Source: Cupriavidus sp. | GTDB lineage: Bacteria; Pseudomonadota; Gammaproteobacteria; Burkholderiales; Burkholderiaceae | Assembly: GCA_031181345.1 (NCBI GenBank) | Contig: JAPSLC010000019.1 | Coordinates: 17,628 to 81,627 of the forward strand | Length of the DNA: 64,000 nt | Reading direction: 5' to 3' | Shown here: positions 16,595 to 29,107 of the stretch, one piece after another | Position numbering within the stretch: the stretch's first letter is position 1 | How the letters are laid out: every line of letters begins with the position of its first letter | Program-made: the position numbers and the translations under genes | Notes under the pieces: model-generated | What the model saw: only the letters and a program-made list of their open reading frames with translations | Told to the model about the DNA's origin: nothing | Databases searched by the model: none

Positions 16595-18117
16595 CAGGCT
16601 GCATGGCCGCCATGGGGCGCGGCCATGCCCGTGTTGGATGCGCCATCGGCGACAACACCGGCCGCACCGTCGGCCGTGACCTCGGCGACCTCCGGCGTCA
16701 CCGACACCGGCGCGGTGCGCGTGCGCAGCAGCATGCCGCCCAGCACCGCAGCGATGAGCGCGAACACCGCGCCGACCAGGAACGCGCTGTGATACCCGGC
16801 ATTCAGTGCCTCGGCGGGCGCGCCGCCGGCTGCGGCCACCCCCGCGGTGCGGCCCGCCGCCAGACTGGCGAGCACCGCCAGCCCGAGCGCCCCGCCCATC
16901 ATGAACGAGGTATTGACCACGCCCGACGCCAGGCCGGAATCGCTGGGCTTGACGTCGCTCATCGCCGCCAGCAGCACCGGATTGAACGCGATGCCCGCGC
17001 CCAGCCCGAGCAGCAGCATGCCGGGCAGCACGTCGACGGCGAAGCTGCCGTCGACCGGCGCGCGCGCGAACAGCAGCAGGCCCAGCGCCGCCAGCAGCAG
17101 CCCGCCGGCCAGCGGCGTGCGCACGCCGTAGCGCATCACCAGGCGGGCGGACAGGCCCAGCGAGAACGCCGCCATGATCAGGTTGGCCGGCAGGAAGGCC
17201 AGGCCGACCTGCATCGGCGTGTAGCCCAGCACCAGTTGCAGATACAGCGCCGAGATGAAGAACCAGGCGAACATGGCCGCGGCCCACAGCACGCCGACCA
17301 CGTTCGAGACCGCGACATTGCGCAGCCGGAACAGCCCGAGCGGCATCAGCGGATGCGCGACGCGCGACTCGATCAGCAGGAACACCAGCAGCAGCGCCAC
17401 GGCCATGCCGAGCATCGACACGGTCTGCGCGGCCAGCCAGCCGACCTCGTTGCCATTGACCACGGCGTAGACCGCCAGCATCAGCGAGACCGTGATGGTC
17501 ACCGCGCCGCCGACATCGAGCCGCTGCCCGTTGGCCGAGCCCGGCAGGTTCGGAATCAGCGCCAGGCACAGCGCATAGACCGCGACGCCGATCGGCAGGT
17601 TGACCAGGAAGATCCAGTGCCAGCTCAAGGCGCTGGTCAGCAGGCCGCCGAGCAGCACGCCGATGCTGCCGCCGCCGGCGCAGACGAAGCCATAGACGCC
17701 CATCGCCTTGGCGCGGTCGGACGGCGTGGAGAACAGATCCATGATCAGCGACAGCGCCACCGCGGACACCACCGCCCCGCCGACGCCCTGCACCGCGCGC
17801 GCGGCGACCAGCAGGCCCTGCGACTGCGCCACGCCGCAGGCCAGCGAGGCGAGCGTAAACAGCGTGATGCCGAGCAGGAACAGCCGGCGGTGGCCAAACA
17901 GGTCGCCGAGCCGCCCGCCGAGCAGCAGGAAGCCGCCGAAGGTCAGCATGTAGGCGTTGACGACCCAGACCAGCGCGGTCTCGGTGAAGCCAAGCTCGTT
18001 GCGGATCGACGGCAGGGCGACGTTCACGATGGTCGTGTCGAGCACGATCATCAGCTCGCCGAGACATAGGACCATCAGCGCGAGCCAGCGCTTGCGGTCA
18101 TCGAGGGTGTGCTGCAT
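16594..18117 (-). CDS. MFS multidrug transporter, DHA2 (EmrB/QacA) family
   Basis: A 507-residue proton-driven efflux pump with about 14 membrane helices. Family marks are LDTTIVNVALPSIRNELGF in helix 1, the motif-A loop GGRLGDLFGHRRLFLLG between helices 2 and 3, and motif C-like glycines in helix 5 (GGSIGVLLGGLLTSALSWHWIF). The C-terminus is a short Ala/Gly/His-rich tail. It is the first gene of a two-gene operon with the TetR regulator. The drug or metabolite exported is unknown. Confidence 0.93.
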   Translation of the reverse strand: MQHTLDDRKRWLALMVLCLGELMIVLDTTIVNVALPSIRNELGFTETALVWVVNAYMLTFGGFLLLGGRLGDLFGHRRLFLLGITLFTLASLACGVAQSQGLLVAARAVQGVGGAVVSAVALSLIMDLFSTPSDRAKAMGVYGFVCAGGGSIGVLLGGLLTSALSWHWIFLVNLPIGVAVYALCLALIPNLPGSANGQRLDVGGAVTITVSLMLAVYAVVNGNEVGWLAAQTVSMLGMAVALLLVFLLIESRVAHPLMPLGLFRLRNVAVSNVVGVLWAAAMFAWFFISALYLQLVLGYTPMQVGLAFLPANLIMAAFSLGLSARLVMRYGVRTPLAGGLLLAALGLLLFARAPVDGSFAVDVLPGMLLLGLGAGIAFNPVLLAAMSDVKPSDSGLASGVVNTSFMMGGALGLAVLASLAAGRTAGVAAAGGAPAEALNAGYHSAFLVGAVFALIAAVLGGMLLRTRTAPVSVTPEVAEVTADGAAGVVADGASNTGMAAPHGGHAA

Positions 18118-18194
18118 GGCGTGTCCTTTTTCGGTTCTTGGTTTTTGTTTGTGTTTTCTGCTTTAGGAGCGTTGACGCGCGGGCGTTTTGCGCA

Positions 18195-18215
18195 GTTGTG
18201 TACAGCGTTCACAAC
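18195..18215. promoter_or_regulatory. Candidate operator of the TetR/MFS operon
   Basis: A 21-base near-palindrome with outer arms GTTGTG and CACAAC and matching inner AC/GT pairs (8 of 10 half-site positions symmetric). It lies 78 bases before the efflux gene, in an AT-richer stretch. Size and symmetry suit a TetR dimer. Confidence 0.45.
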
Positions 18216-18228
18216 CATAGCACACAAA

Positions 18229-18241
18229 TGGACAATGTCCA
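18229..18241. promoter_or_regulatory. Second palindrome before the efflux gene
   Basis: TGGACA-A-TGTCCA, a perfect six-base inverted repeat 14 bases from the larger palindrome. It could be a second operator or the site of another regulator. Confidence 0.4.
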
Positions 18242-18335
18242 CTTCTGTCTCGTCATGTTGGCTTTTCGACGCATGACAGGTTGGGGCTCGATGCGGATTT
18301 GCTCCCTCTCCCACGAGTGGAAGAGGGAGCCGGTA

Positions 18336-19343
18336 TCAAGCGTTTTCGGCGCCGCCGCTCGCCCTGCCCGCCCTGCTGGCCCGGCCCGCGCCCTGCCCGT
18401 CGGCTCGCAGCACCGTCATCTCGGCCAGATAGTCGAGCAGGCGCTTGACCGCCGGCGAACGCGGCCGCTTGTCGCGCACGATCAGCTGCGCGTCGGCGGC
18501 CTCCAGCACCGCGTTGCGCACCGGCAGCGCGACCAGCTGGTCGCCCAGCTCGCGCGCGACCGCCAGTGCCGGCAGGAAGGTCACGCCCAGGCCGGTGCTG
18601 GCGTAATGCTTCAGCGCGGCGATCGAGTTGGTGGTCAGCGCCGCGGTGAAGCGAACCTTCTCGGTCAGCTCGACCAGCTGGATCACCTGGCGCAGGCCGA
18701 AGCCCGGCGTCATCAGGCCGACCGGATACGGCAGGATGTCGGCGATCGTCAGCGCCTTGCCGCGCCGCGCGAGCGGATGGTCGGGACGCGCGATCACGCA
18801 GACCGGCTGGCGCCGCGCCGTCAGGACGCGCAGCGTGGGCTCCGGCGGCGGCGCGTAGGCCAGACCTACGTGCGCGCGGTCTTCCGCCACCGCCCGCACC
18901 ACTTCGTTGACGTTCATCAGCTCGAGCGTGACGTTGATCTTCGGATAGCGCTGGCAGAACTCGTTGAGCACCGCGTGGATCAGTTCGTCGATAAACCCCT
19001 CGCCGGCGACGATCTGGATCTGCCCGCGCTGCAGCCCATTGAGTTCCTGCAGCCGCGCCAGCAGCGTCTCCTCGCCGGCGAGCCGCTCGCGGTAGTGGTC
19101 GAGCACCAGCTGGGCGGCCTCGGTCGGCATCACGCCGCGGCCGCGGCGCTCGAGCAGCGTCGCGCCGAGTTCGTCTTCGAGCTGCTGGATCTGCCGGCTG
19201 ATCACCGAGGGTTCGACGTCGAGCTTGTCGGCGGCGGCGCGGATCGAGCCGGCGGCGACGGCGGCGTAGAAGTAGCGCAGCCGACGTTCGCTGAGTCCGG
19301 CCGGCAAGGCGCCGTCGCGGTTCGGATCGGGGGACAGGGACAC
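18336..19343 (-). CDS. LysR-family transcriptional regulator
   Basis: A 335-residue LTTR. The helix-turn-helix is at residues 20-75 (LRYFYAAVAAGSIRAAADKLDVEPSVISRQ as the recognition region), followed by the periplasmic-binding-protein-like effector domain from about residue 110. The last 15 residues (Gly/Arg/Ala-rich) are probably disordered. The gene is divergent from the ACS-type transporter at 19598 with a 254-base gap, the classical position of an LTTR controlling the transporter and the M81 peptidase gene behind it. Confidence 0.93.
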   Translation of the reverse strand: MSLSPDPNRDGALPAGLSERRLRYFYAAVAAGSIRAAADKLDVEPSVISRQIQQLEDELGATLLERRGRGVMPTEAAQLVLDHYRERLAGEETLLARLQELNGLQRGQIQIVAGEGFIDELIHAVLNEFCQRYPKINVTLELMNVNEVVRAVAEDRAHVGLAYAPPPEPTLRVLTARRQPVCVIARPDHPLARRGKALTIADILPYPVGLMTPGFGLRQVIQLVELTEKVRFTAALTTNSIAALKHYASTGLGVTFLPALAVARELGDQLVALPVRNAVLEAADAQLIVRDKRPRSPAVKRLLDYLAEMTVLRADGQGAGRASRAGRASGGAENA

Positions 19344-19597
19344 GGCGTTTCCTTGAAGGTAGCTGCCAAGATCGCTGCGAGGCGGCCGTCATGGCCGGCT
19401 GCAGCGTTGACCAAAAAGCAACGGAATCGTACAGCGATGGCTATTGTTCCTCAACGGCAGCCTTGGCAACAATGCGCGAAGGCCGGCGCCGCCCCAGCGC
19501 GGACGCCGGCCCCACGGGATAACGACAGCACAACGACATCAGAACAAACGCCCGTCCTGCCAACCCCGCACCGTGCCCGCGGCACCCGGAGACATCG

Positions 19598-20932
19598 ATG
19601 CAACAGACCACCACCTCGTGGAATCCATCGGACGCGATGGCCGCCACGCCCGACGCGCTGGCGCCGATCTATCGCAAGATCAGCCTGCGCGTGCTGCCCT
19701 TCCTGCTGCTGTGCTACGTGTTCGCCTATCTGGACCGGGTCAACATCGGCTTTGCCAAGCTGCAGATGCAGCAGGACGTCGGCATCAGCGACGCGGTCTA
19801 CGGGCTGGGCGCCGGCATCTTCTTCCTTGGCTACGTGATGTTCGAGGTGCCGAGCAATCTGCTGCTGGCGCGGATCGGCGCGCGCAAGACCATCAGCCGG
19901 ATCATGGTGCTGTGGGGCGCCACCTCGGCGTGCATGCTGTTCGTGCGCGACGCGCACAGCTTCTATGCGCTGCGCTTCCTGCTCGGCGTATTCGAAGCCG
20001 GCTTCGCGCCGGGCATGATTTTCTATCTGACCTACTGGTACGGCGGCGCCCGCATGGCGCGCGTGATGGCGATCGTGATGCTGGCCGGCCCGATCGGCGG
20101 CATGGCGGGCGGCCCGGTGTCGACCTGGATCATGACCGCGCTGGCCGGCGCGCATGGCCTGGCCGGCTGGCAATGGATGTTCCTGATCGAGGGGCTGCCG
20201 TGCGTGCTGCTCGGCGTGGTGGCCTACTTCTTCCTCGACGACACGCCGGCGCAGGCGCGCTGGCTGAGCGACCACGAGCGCCGGCTGCTGGCGCACGACA
20301 TCGGCGCCGCGCGCGCCGGCGGCGGCCATCACAGCTTTGCCACCGTGCTGCGCGATCCGCGCATCTATGCGCTCGCCTTCGGCTACTTCTGCCTGATCAG
20401 CGGCATCTATGCAGTCAGCTTCTGGCTGCCGACGATCCTGAAGGGCGCGGGCGTGACCAGCACGATGGCGATCGGCATGTATTCAGCGGTGCCTTACGTG
20501 GCCGCCGCGATCCTGATGTTCCTGGCAGCGCGCAGCTCCGACCGCCGTCAGGAGCGTCGCTGGCACAGCGCGACGCTGGCCTTCGTCGGTGCCGCCACGC
20601 TGGCGATCGCGGCCTTCACCGCCGACAACCTGACGCTGTCGCTGGTCAGCATCACCGTCGCGACCGCCGCGATGTGGGCCGCCTACACGGTGTTCTGGGC
20701 GATCCCTTCCGAATATCTGCAGGGCACCGCGGCCGCCGGCGGCATCGCGCTGATCAACAGCCTAGGGTTGCTCGGCGGCTTCGTCAGCCCGACGCTGATC
20801 GGCGCGGTCAAGGACCTGACCGGTTCGCTCGAAGGCGGGCTGCTGGCGATGGTGGCGCTGCTGGCCGCGGGCGGTCTGGCAATCCTGCTGAACCGGCTGC
20901 CGAAGCACCGCGTGCCCGCTGCGGTGCGCTGA
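19598..20932 (+). CDS. MFS transporter, anion:cation symporter (ACS) family
   Basis: A 444-residue, 12-helix importer of organic anions. The ACS signature YLDRVNIGFAKLQM stands in helix 1, with MFEVPSNLLLARIGARKTISR as the motif-A loop and YLTYWYGGARMARVMAIVML before helix 5. Relatives import phthalate, glucarate, tartrate or allantoate-like acids. It is followed 76 bases later by the M81 peptidase-family gene and faces a LysR regulator, so uptake and hydrolysis of one compound class is likely. Confidence 0.92.
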   Translation: MQQTTTSWNPSDAMAATPDALAPIYRKISLRVLPFLLLCYVFAYLDRVNIGFAKLQMQQDVGISDAVYGLGAGIFFLGYVMFEVPSNLLLARIGARKTISRIMVLWGATSACMLFVRDAHSFYALRFLLGVFEAGFAPGMIFYLTYWYGGARMARVMAIVMLAGPIGGMAGGPVSTWIMTALAGAHGLAGWQWMFLIEGLPCVLLGVVAYFFLDDTPAQARWLSDHERRLLAHDIGAARAGGGHHSFATVLRDPRIYALAFGYFCLISGIYAVSFWLPTILKGAGVTSTMAIGMYSAVPYVAAAILMFLAARSSDRRQERRWHSATLAFVGAATLAIAAFTADNLTLSLVSITVATAAMWAAYTVFWAIPSEYLQGTAAAGGIALINSLGLLGGFVSPTLIGAVKDLTGSLEGGLLAMVALLAAGGLAILLNRLPKHRVPAAVR

Positions 20933-21008
20933 CGTGCGCTGACGCGGCTGTGGCCTCGCTTGCCCCAACGCCTTTTTTTCCCGTTTCGATTTGACCGACT
21001 ACCGACCC

Positions 21009-22544
21009 ATGCGCATCCTTCTCGCCGGTTTCCAGCACGAGACCAATACCTTCGCCCCGTCCAAGGCCCACTACGACAACTTCGTCCGCGGCGAAGGCTT
21101 TCCCGCGATGGTGCGCGGCGTCGACGTGCTGGCGCTGCGCGAGGTCAATATCCCGGCGGGCGGCTTCCTGCGCGCGATCGGCGAGCTGATGCGCAATGAA
21201 GCGGAACTGCTGCCGGTGATCTGGGCCGGCGCCAGCCCTTCGGCGCATGTCGCCACCGACGCGTTCGAGCGCATCGCCGGAGAGATCGTCGACGCGGCGC
21301 GCGCGCACCGGCCCGACGCGATCTATCTGGACCTGCATGGCGCGATGGTCACCGACGAGCACGACGATGGCGAAGGGGAGCTGCTGGCGCGGCTGCGTGC
21401 CGCGGCCGGTGCCGGCGTGCCGATCGTCGCGAGCCTGGACCTGCATGCCAACGTGACGCAGCGCATGCTGGAGAGCGCCGATGCGCTGGTCGCCTATCGC
21501 ACCTATCCGCACGTCGACATGGCCGACACCGGCGCGCGCGCGGCGCGATTGCTGCAGCGTCTGCTCATGGACCGCAACGGCGGCAACGGCCGGCCGCTGC
21601 ATCGTGCGGCGCGGCGCCTGCCGTTCCTGATTCCGATCAACGGCCAGTGCACCTTCCTCGAACCGGCCCGCGGGATCTATGCGCTGCTCGACGAGCTCGA
21701 ACGCGAGCTGGACGGCGTGGTGTCGCTGTCGTTCACGCCGGGCTTTCCGGCGGCGGACTTCGCCGAATGCGGCGGCGTGGTGTGGGGCTATGGCGACGAC
21801 GCGGCCCGTATCGAACAGGCGGTCGCCGCGCTGACCGAGGCCGTCGTCGCGCGCGAGGCCGACTGGGCGGTGCCCTTTCTGACGCCGGGCGAGGCGGTGC
21901 AGGAAGCGATGCGGCTGTCGCAACAGGCGAGCCGCCCGGTGGTCATTGCCGACACGCAGGACAACCCGGGCGCCGGCGGCGACTCGAACACGACCGGCAT
22001 GCTGCGCGCGCTGGTGCGCGCCGGTGCGACCGAGGCCGCGATGGGGCTGATCGTCGATCCCGAAGCCGTGCGCGCCGCGCATGCCGCCGGCGTCGGCCGC
22101 GATATCACGATCGCGCTCGGTGGCCAGTCGGGCGTGCCGGGCGACGCGCCGTTCGAGGCGACCTTCCGCGTCGCGCAGCTGTCCGACGGCCGCTGCCGTT
22201 TCGATGGTCCGATGATGAACGGCATGGACGTCGACGTCGGCCCCGCGGCGCGGCTGACGATCGGCGGCGTGCAGGTGGTGGTCAGCACGGGCAAGGCGCA
22301 GATGCTGGACCGCAATCTGTACCGGATGGCCGGCGTCGAGCCGGAGCGGATGAAGATCCTCGTCAACAAGAGCTCGGTGCATTTCCGCGCCGACTTCCAG
22401 CCGATCGCCGAGGCCGTGCTGGTGGCCAAGGCACCGGGTCCGCTGCTGGCCGACCCGGCCGATCTGCCGTGGAAGAAGTTGCCGGCGGGATTGCGGCTGC
22501 GGCCGCTGGGGCCGGCGTTCGAGGGGCCGGTGACGCAGCGTTGA
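21009..22544 (+). CDS. M81 family metallopeptidase (MlrC/microcystinase-like)
   Basis: Zinc-dependent amidohydrolase/peptidase family of 511 residues. It has the N-terminal signature RILLAGFQHETNTFAPSK and the metal motif DLHGAMVTDEHDDGEGELL. A second metal region follows (SLDLHANVT ... YRTYPHVDM), and the MlrC C-terminal domain shows DTQDNPGAGGDSNTTGMLRAL. Most members in soil bacteria act on small cyclic or N-acyl amides rather than microcystin. I chose the ATG at 21009; an in-frame TTG six codons earlier exists but starts no conserved sequence. Probably co-transcribed with the ACS transporter. Confidence 0.9.
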   Translation: MRILLAGFQHETNTFAPSKAHYDNFVRGEGFPAMVRGVDVLALREVNIPAGGFLRAIGELMRNEAELLPVIWAGASPSAHVATDAFERIAGEIVDAARAHRPDAIYLDLHGAMVTDEHDDGEGELLARLRAAAGAGVPIVASLDLHANVTQRMLESADALVAYRTYPHVDMADTGARAARLLQRLLMDRNGGNGRPLHRAARRLPFLIPINGQCTFLEPARGIYALLDELERELDGVVSLSFTPGFPAADFAECGGVVWGYGDDAARIEQAVAALTEAVVAREADWAVPFLTPGEAVQEAMRLSQQASRPVVIADTQDNPGAGGDSNTTGMLRALVRAGATEAAMGLIVDPEAVRAAHAAGVGRDITIALGGQSGVPGDAPFEATFRVAQLSDGRCRFDGPMMNGMDVDVGPAARLTIGGVQVVVSTGKAQMLDRNLYRMAGVEPERMKILVNKSSVHFRADFQPIAEAVLVAKAPGPLLADPADLPWKKLPAGLRLRPLGPAFEGPVTQR

Positions 22545-22560
22545 ACACCGTCAGTGGAAA

Positions 22561-26082
<3,522 letters not shown>

Positions 26083-26113
26083 AACACTGCGAGGGGAATG
26101 CCTTGGATCGATA

Positions 26114-26129
26114 CTGTATATTTATACAG
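26114..26129. promoter_or_regulatory. LexA (SOS) box of dnaE2
   Basis: CTGTATATTTATACAG matches the LexA consensus CTGT-N8-ACAG with an alternating AT core. It lies 32 bases before the dnaE2 start, so the gene should be repressed by LexA and induced by DNA damage. Confidence 0.95.
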
Positions 26130-26150
26130 TATCGCCCTTGGACAAGGCAA
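26121..26150 (-). promoter_or_regulatory. Candidate sigma-70 promoter of dnaE2
   Basis: Minus-strand TTGCCT, an 18-base spacer and TATAAA. The -10 hexamer lies inside the LexA box, which explains repression. Confidence 0.6.
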
Positions 26151-26200
26151 GCCACATCACGGCACGCGGGCACATCAGCTCAATGAAAATTGAGCGATTG

Positions 26201-26353
26201 CTACCGAGTCGATATCTCACCTGAGAAATCCAACTCAGGGCGGTCCTGTTCGGTCGGCTTCTCGTTGACCGCGTGCATGAAATCCTCGTCGACGGGGCCG
26301 ACCACCTCGTCGAGCCACTTCCAATCGGCGGCAATGACCATTTTCAGATTCAT
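26201..26353 (-). pseudogene. VapB-like antitoxin C-terminal remnant (50 codons)
   Basis: A short reading frame (MNLKMVIAADWKWLDEVV, then DEDFMHAVNEKP, then QDRPELDF) resembles the toxin-binding C-terminal tail of AbrB/SpoVT-type VapB antitoxins: W..L...V...DEDF..A..E.P..Q.RPELDF. The DNA-binding N-terminal domain is missing, and an in-frame TAA stands three codons before the ATG. No VapC (PIN-domain) gene follows. It is probably the scar of a lost toxin-antitoxin module inserted between dnaE2 and imuB, though a translated small protein cannot be excluded. Confidence 0.5.
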
Positions 26354-26474
26354 CTCCGATTACGACGCAGTTTGTCGCAGGGGACTCTGGCCGAGCGTTT
26401 GTCGTCTAAACCGCCACGCCGCTACGGCGGCTACTATGCGAGCACGTCAAACAAAGTTCAACCGGCGGGTGACG

Positions 26475-28139
26475 TTATCCAAACAACCCCTGCAAAAACC
26501 ACCGGCACTCCCCCTCCTCCTCTCCCTCGCGTCCGGGGCGTTCGCGGTAGACCCAGCAGCGCAGGCCGTCGCTGCGTTCGGCGATGAAGTAGTCGCGCGT
26601 GGCGAGGGCGCCGTCCCACCAGCCTGACTCGATGCGCTCGGGCCGGGACAGCAGCGTCAGCGGGGTGCCGTGGCAGGGGCGATGCCGGCGTACCGGCAGG
26701 CGCAGCGGCGGTTCCAGCAGCCACAGCGGGCGGTCTGGCAAGGCCGTCCCATCGGCCGAAGCCATCGAAGCGCGCGTCGAATCCCGCGTCGAAGCGCGCG
26801 GCGATGCGCTGGCGCGGCCCGTGCCGGCTTCGTCGACCGGCCGCCAGCGGTTGGCGCATTCGGGCCGATGGTCGGCCAGCGGATGCGGCTGCAATACGTT
26901 CTCGCGGCCCAGCCGCGCCACCAGAGTATCGAGCACGCGGCCGAGCTCGGCCTGGCCGCCGCCCGGTTCGGGAAACAGCGTGTCGCTCTGCGGCAGGCAT
27001 TCGGCCACGGTGTCGACCTTCAGCATCAGGCCGACCACCGGGGCCTCGAACTGCAGCCGATCGAGCTTTTCCTGCAGCAGCCTGGACAGATGCACCGGAT
27101 CGCGGCTGGGCTGGGCCAGGCTGACCGTCACCGGCGTGGCGGCGATGGCGGCGTCGCGCCGCTGGCGTTCGTGTTCGAGCCGCAGCACGAAGCGCGTGAC
27201 GCCGGCCTGATGCGCCGTCAGCCAGCCGGCCACCGCCTGCAGCAGACGCTGGGCGCCGGCCAGCACGCCGGCGGCGGACTCGGTCCGTCCCGGCAATTCC
27301 ATCCGCTCGGCGAAGGTCGGCGGCGCGGCGAACCAGCCCAGTTGCGCCGGCGTCTCGCCATAGGCCTGGTCCAGCCGCGCCAGCAACTCCGTGCCGAGCC
27401 GGCGCTGCAGGCCCGCGCGCGGCAGCCAGCGGACCTCACCGACGGTGCGGCAGCCGATGCCGTCGAGCCAGCGCGGATCGGCCAGGCTCGCCAGCATCTC
27501 GACCGGAAGCCGGTCCAGCAGCCGTGCCATCCGCTCTGCCCTGACCGCGCGCCGCGCGGGGCGCAGCACCTGGCCGCGGCGTCCCAGCCGCAGCGGCATC
27601 GCGGCCAGCCAGGCGGCGCCATGGGCGGTGGTGCCGCAGCCGATCTGAGCGAAGGTGCCGAGGCTGCGCACGCAGGCGCGCACCGCGCGGCATAGCGCGC
27701 GGTGGCCGCCGAACAGGCGCAGGCTGGCGGTCACGTCGAGCGCGACGGTGGCGGGGCCGAGTGCCTCGTCCATCGTGACCTGTGGCGTGAAGCGCAGCAG
27801 GGCCAGCGCGGCGGCGGTCAGCAGTTGCGCCTCGGCGGCCGGATCGCGCTCCAGATGCACGATCTCCGCCGACAGCGCCTGCACGCCCCCGCGTCGCATG
27901 CCGGCGGACACGCCCAGCGCCATCGCCGGCCGGTTGGCCAGCACCACCCGCTCCTGCTCCAGCACGACCGTCGGCACCGCATGGCTGAGCGTGCCGCCGA
28001 TGCTGCCATTGCTGCCATTGCTGCCATTGCTGCCATGACTGCCGATGCTGCCGGCGCTGACGGACCCGCTGTCAGGCCAGATGGGGTGCAGCGCGTCCAG
28101 CGGCAGGCGCGGCAGATGCACCGCGATCCAGAACGGCAT
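26475..28139 (-). CDS. imuB: Y-family DNA polymerase-like protein ImuB
   Basis: Catalytically inactive Y-family paralogue that bridges ImuA, DnaE2 and the beta clamp during SOS mutagenesis. The start FWIAVHLPRLPLDAL is typical of ImuB. The central part keeps the Y-family palm/finger outline (MDEALGPATVALDVTASLRLFGG) and a helix-hairpin region (LADPRWLDGIGCRTVGEVRWLPRAGL). The DxD metal residues of active polymerases are not seen. Unusual are the SNG repeat after residue 30 and a Ser/Thr/Arg/Ala-rich stretch near residue 435. The start lies 68 bases inside the 3' end of imuA, a long overlap implying coupled translation. Confidence 0.95.
   Translation of the reverse strand: MPFWIAVHLPRLPLDALHPIWPDSGSVSAGSIGSHGSNGSNGSNGSIGGTLSHAVPTVVLEQERVVLANRPAMALGVSAGMRRGGVQALSAEIVHLERDPAAEAQLLTAAALALLRFTPQVTMDEALGPATVALDVTASLRLFGGHRALCRAVRACVRSLGTFAQIGCGTTAHGAAWLAAMPLRLGRRGQVLRPARRAVRAERMARLLDRLPVEMLASLADPRWLDGIGCRTVGEVRWLPRAGLQRRLGTELLARLDQAYGETPAQLGWFAAPPTFAERMELPGRTESAAGVLAGAQRLLQAVAGWLTAHQAGVTRFVLRLEHERQRRDAAIAATPVTVSLAQPSRDPVHLSRLLQEKLDRLQFEAPVVGLMLKVDTVAECLPQSDTLFPEPGGGQAELGRVLDTLVARLGRENVLQPHPLADHRPECANRWRPVDEAGTGRASASPRASTRDSTRASMASADGTALPDRPLWLLEPPLRLPVRRHRPCHGTPLTLLSRPERIESGWWDGALATRDYFIAERSDGLRCWVYRERPGREGEEEGECRWFLQGLFG
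28002..28037. repeat. Four 9-base repeats inside imuB
   Basis: GCTGCCATT occurs three times in perfect tandem, followed by GCTGCCATG. On the coding strand this gives the Ser-Asn-Gly repeat near the ImuB N-terminus. The nine-base unit preserves frame, so copy number can vary harmlessly. Confidence 0.92.
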
Positions 28140-29016
28140 GGTCGGACTCGTGAAGGGGTTCGTTGGCGGCTGCGGTGGCGGCTGCGTTGGCAGTTTCGGA
28201 CGCCGCTTCGGACACCGCCGAGCGCCCGGCCGGCACCGCCGGCATCGCGCCGAGCGGCAGGATCAGCGGGGTATCGCGCACCGGCCCGCGCCGCTTGTGG
28301 AAGACGATCGACAACGCATTGCCGGGCAGCGGCGCCAGCAGCAGCCGCAGCACCGCCGGCGACGATTCGCGCAGGGCCGCGGCCGGACGGCAGACCCAGA
28401 CCACCGCCTCGCTGGCCTGGGCCAGCACCTGCAGGCGCCGCACCGCCTCGGGACGGGCCGAGGGCAGCCACACCAGCACGCCGCCGAAGGCCTGGCTGCG
28501 CAGCACCTGCTCGGCGGCCCACAGCAGATCGGCCTGTTGGCCTGCCAAGCCTGTCTGGCCGGCCTGGCGAGCCGGACGCCTGCCCCGGGCGGAGACCTGA
28601 CGAGCCGCGACCATCTCCTTCTCGCCAGCCCGGACCCAATACACCTGGCGAACCGGCAAACCCCAGGCGGCCAGCGCCGGCGCATTGAGGGCATGGGGCG
28701 CGCCGATCCAGATCAGCCTGCGCCCGGCCTCGGTCAGCGATTGCAGGGCCGGCCGCAGCAGGCGCACTTCGCCCACGCCGTTGTCCGGGACCAGCAGTTC
28801 GGTCACCGCCCCGACCGGCCAGCCACCGCCGGGCAACTGTGCCGACAGCGCGTCGTAGCCCGTCGGCCATACCGGCAGCGAGGCGGTGCGGCCCAGTTGG
28901 CCGGCCCGCCACAGGTCGGGATGGCGCCGTTCCAGTTCGGCCAGCGCGCGCTGGCGATCCAGGGGCGATTCCGGGAGGGAAGGCGGTGACGTGACGGCAG
29001 GCGATGACGCAATCAT
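28072..29016 (-). CDS. imuA: Translesion DNA synthesis-associated protein ImuA
   Basis: RecA/SulA-like partner of ImuB and DnaE2 in the damage-induced mutasome; it lacks the ATPase motifs of RecA. The 314-residue protein shows the ImuA pattern HPDLWRAGQLG, TGYDALSAQLPGGGWPVGAVTELL, RLIWIGAPHALNAPAL and LVWLPSARPEAVRRLQVLAQ. It is the first gene of the imuA-imuB pair and is preceded by its own LexA box 92 bases upstream. The C-terminal 65 residues are Ala-rich and overlap imuB in another frame. Confidence 0.93.
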   Translation of the reverse strand: MIASSPAVTSPPSLPESPLDRQRALAELERRHPDLWRAGQLGRTASLPVWPTGYDALSAQLPGGGWPVGAVTELLVPDNGVGEVRLLRPALQSLTEAGRRLIWIGAPHALNAPALAAWGLPVRQVYWVRAGEKEMVAARQVSARGRRPARQAGQTGLAGQQADLLWAAEQVLRSQAFGGVLVWLPSARPEAVRRLQVLAQASEAVVWVCRPAAALRESSPAVLRLLLAPLPGNALSIVFHKRRGPVRDTPLILPLGAMPAVPAGRSAVSEAASETANAAATAAANEPLHESDHAVLDRGASAAPAAGRAAPHLA

Positions 29017-29107
29017 TGTGGTCTCAAGGTCTCTCTGTGCGCTTCCTGTGCGCTATATGCGCGCTTCCTGTGCACTTCAAAGCGCAGAGAAACTCGGCTT
29101 TCGGATA

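Noticed and set aside
15935..18067. A single 710-codon fusion of MFS and TetR sequences
   Set aside because: The part over the transporter is out of frame with it; two separate genes with a TGATG junction explain the region fully.
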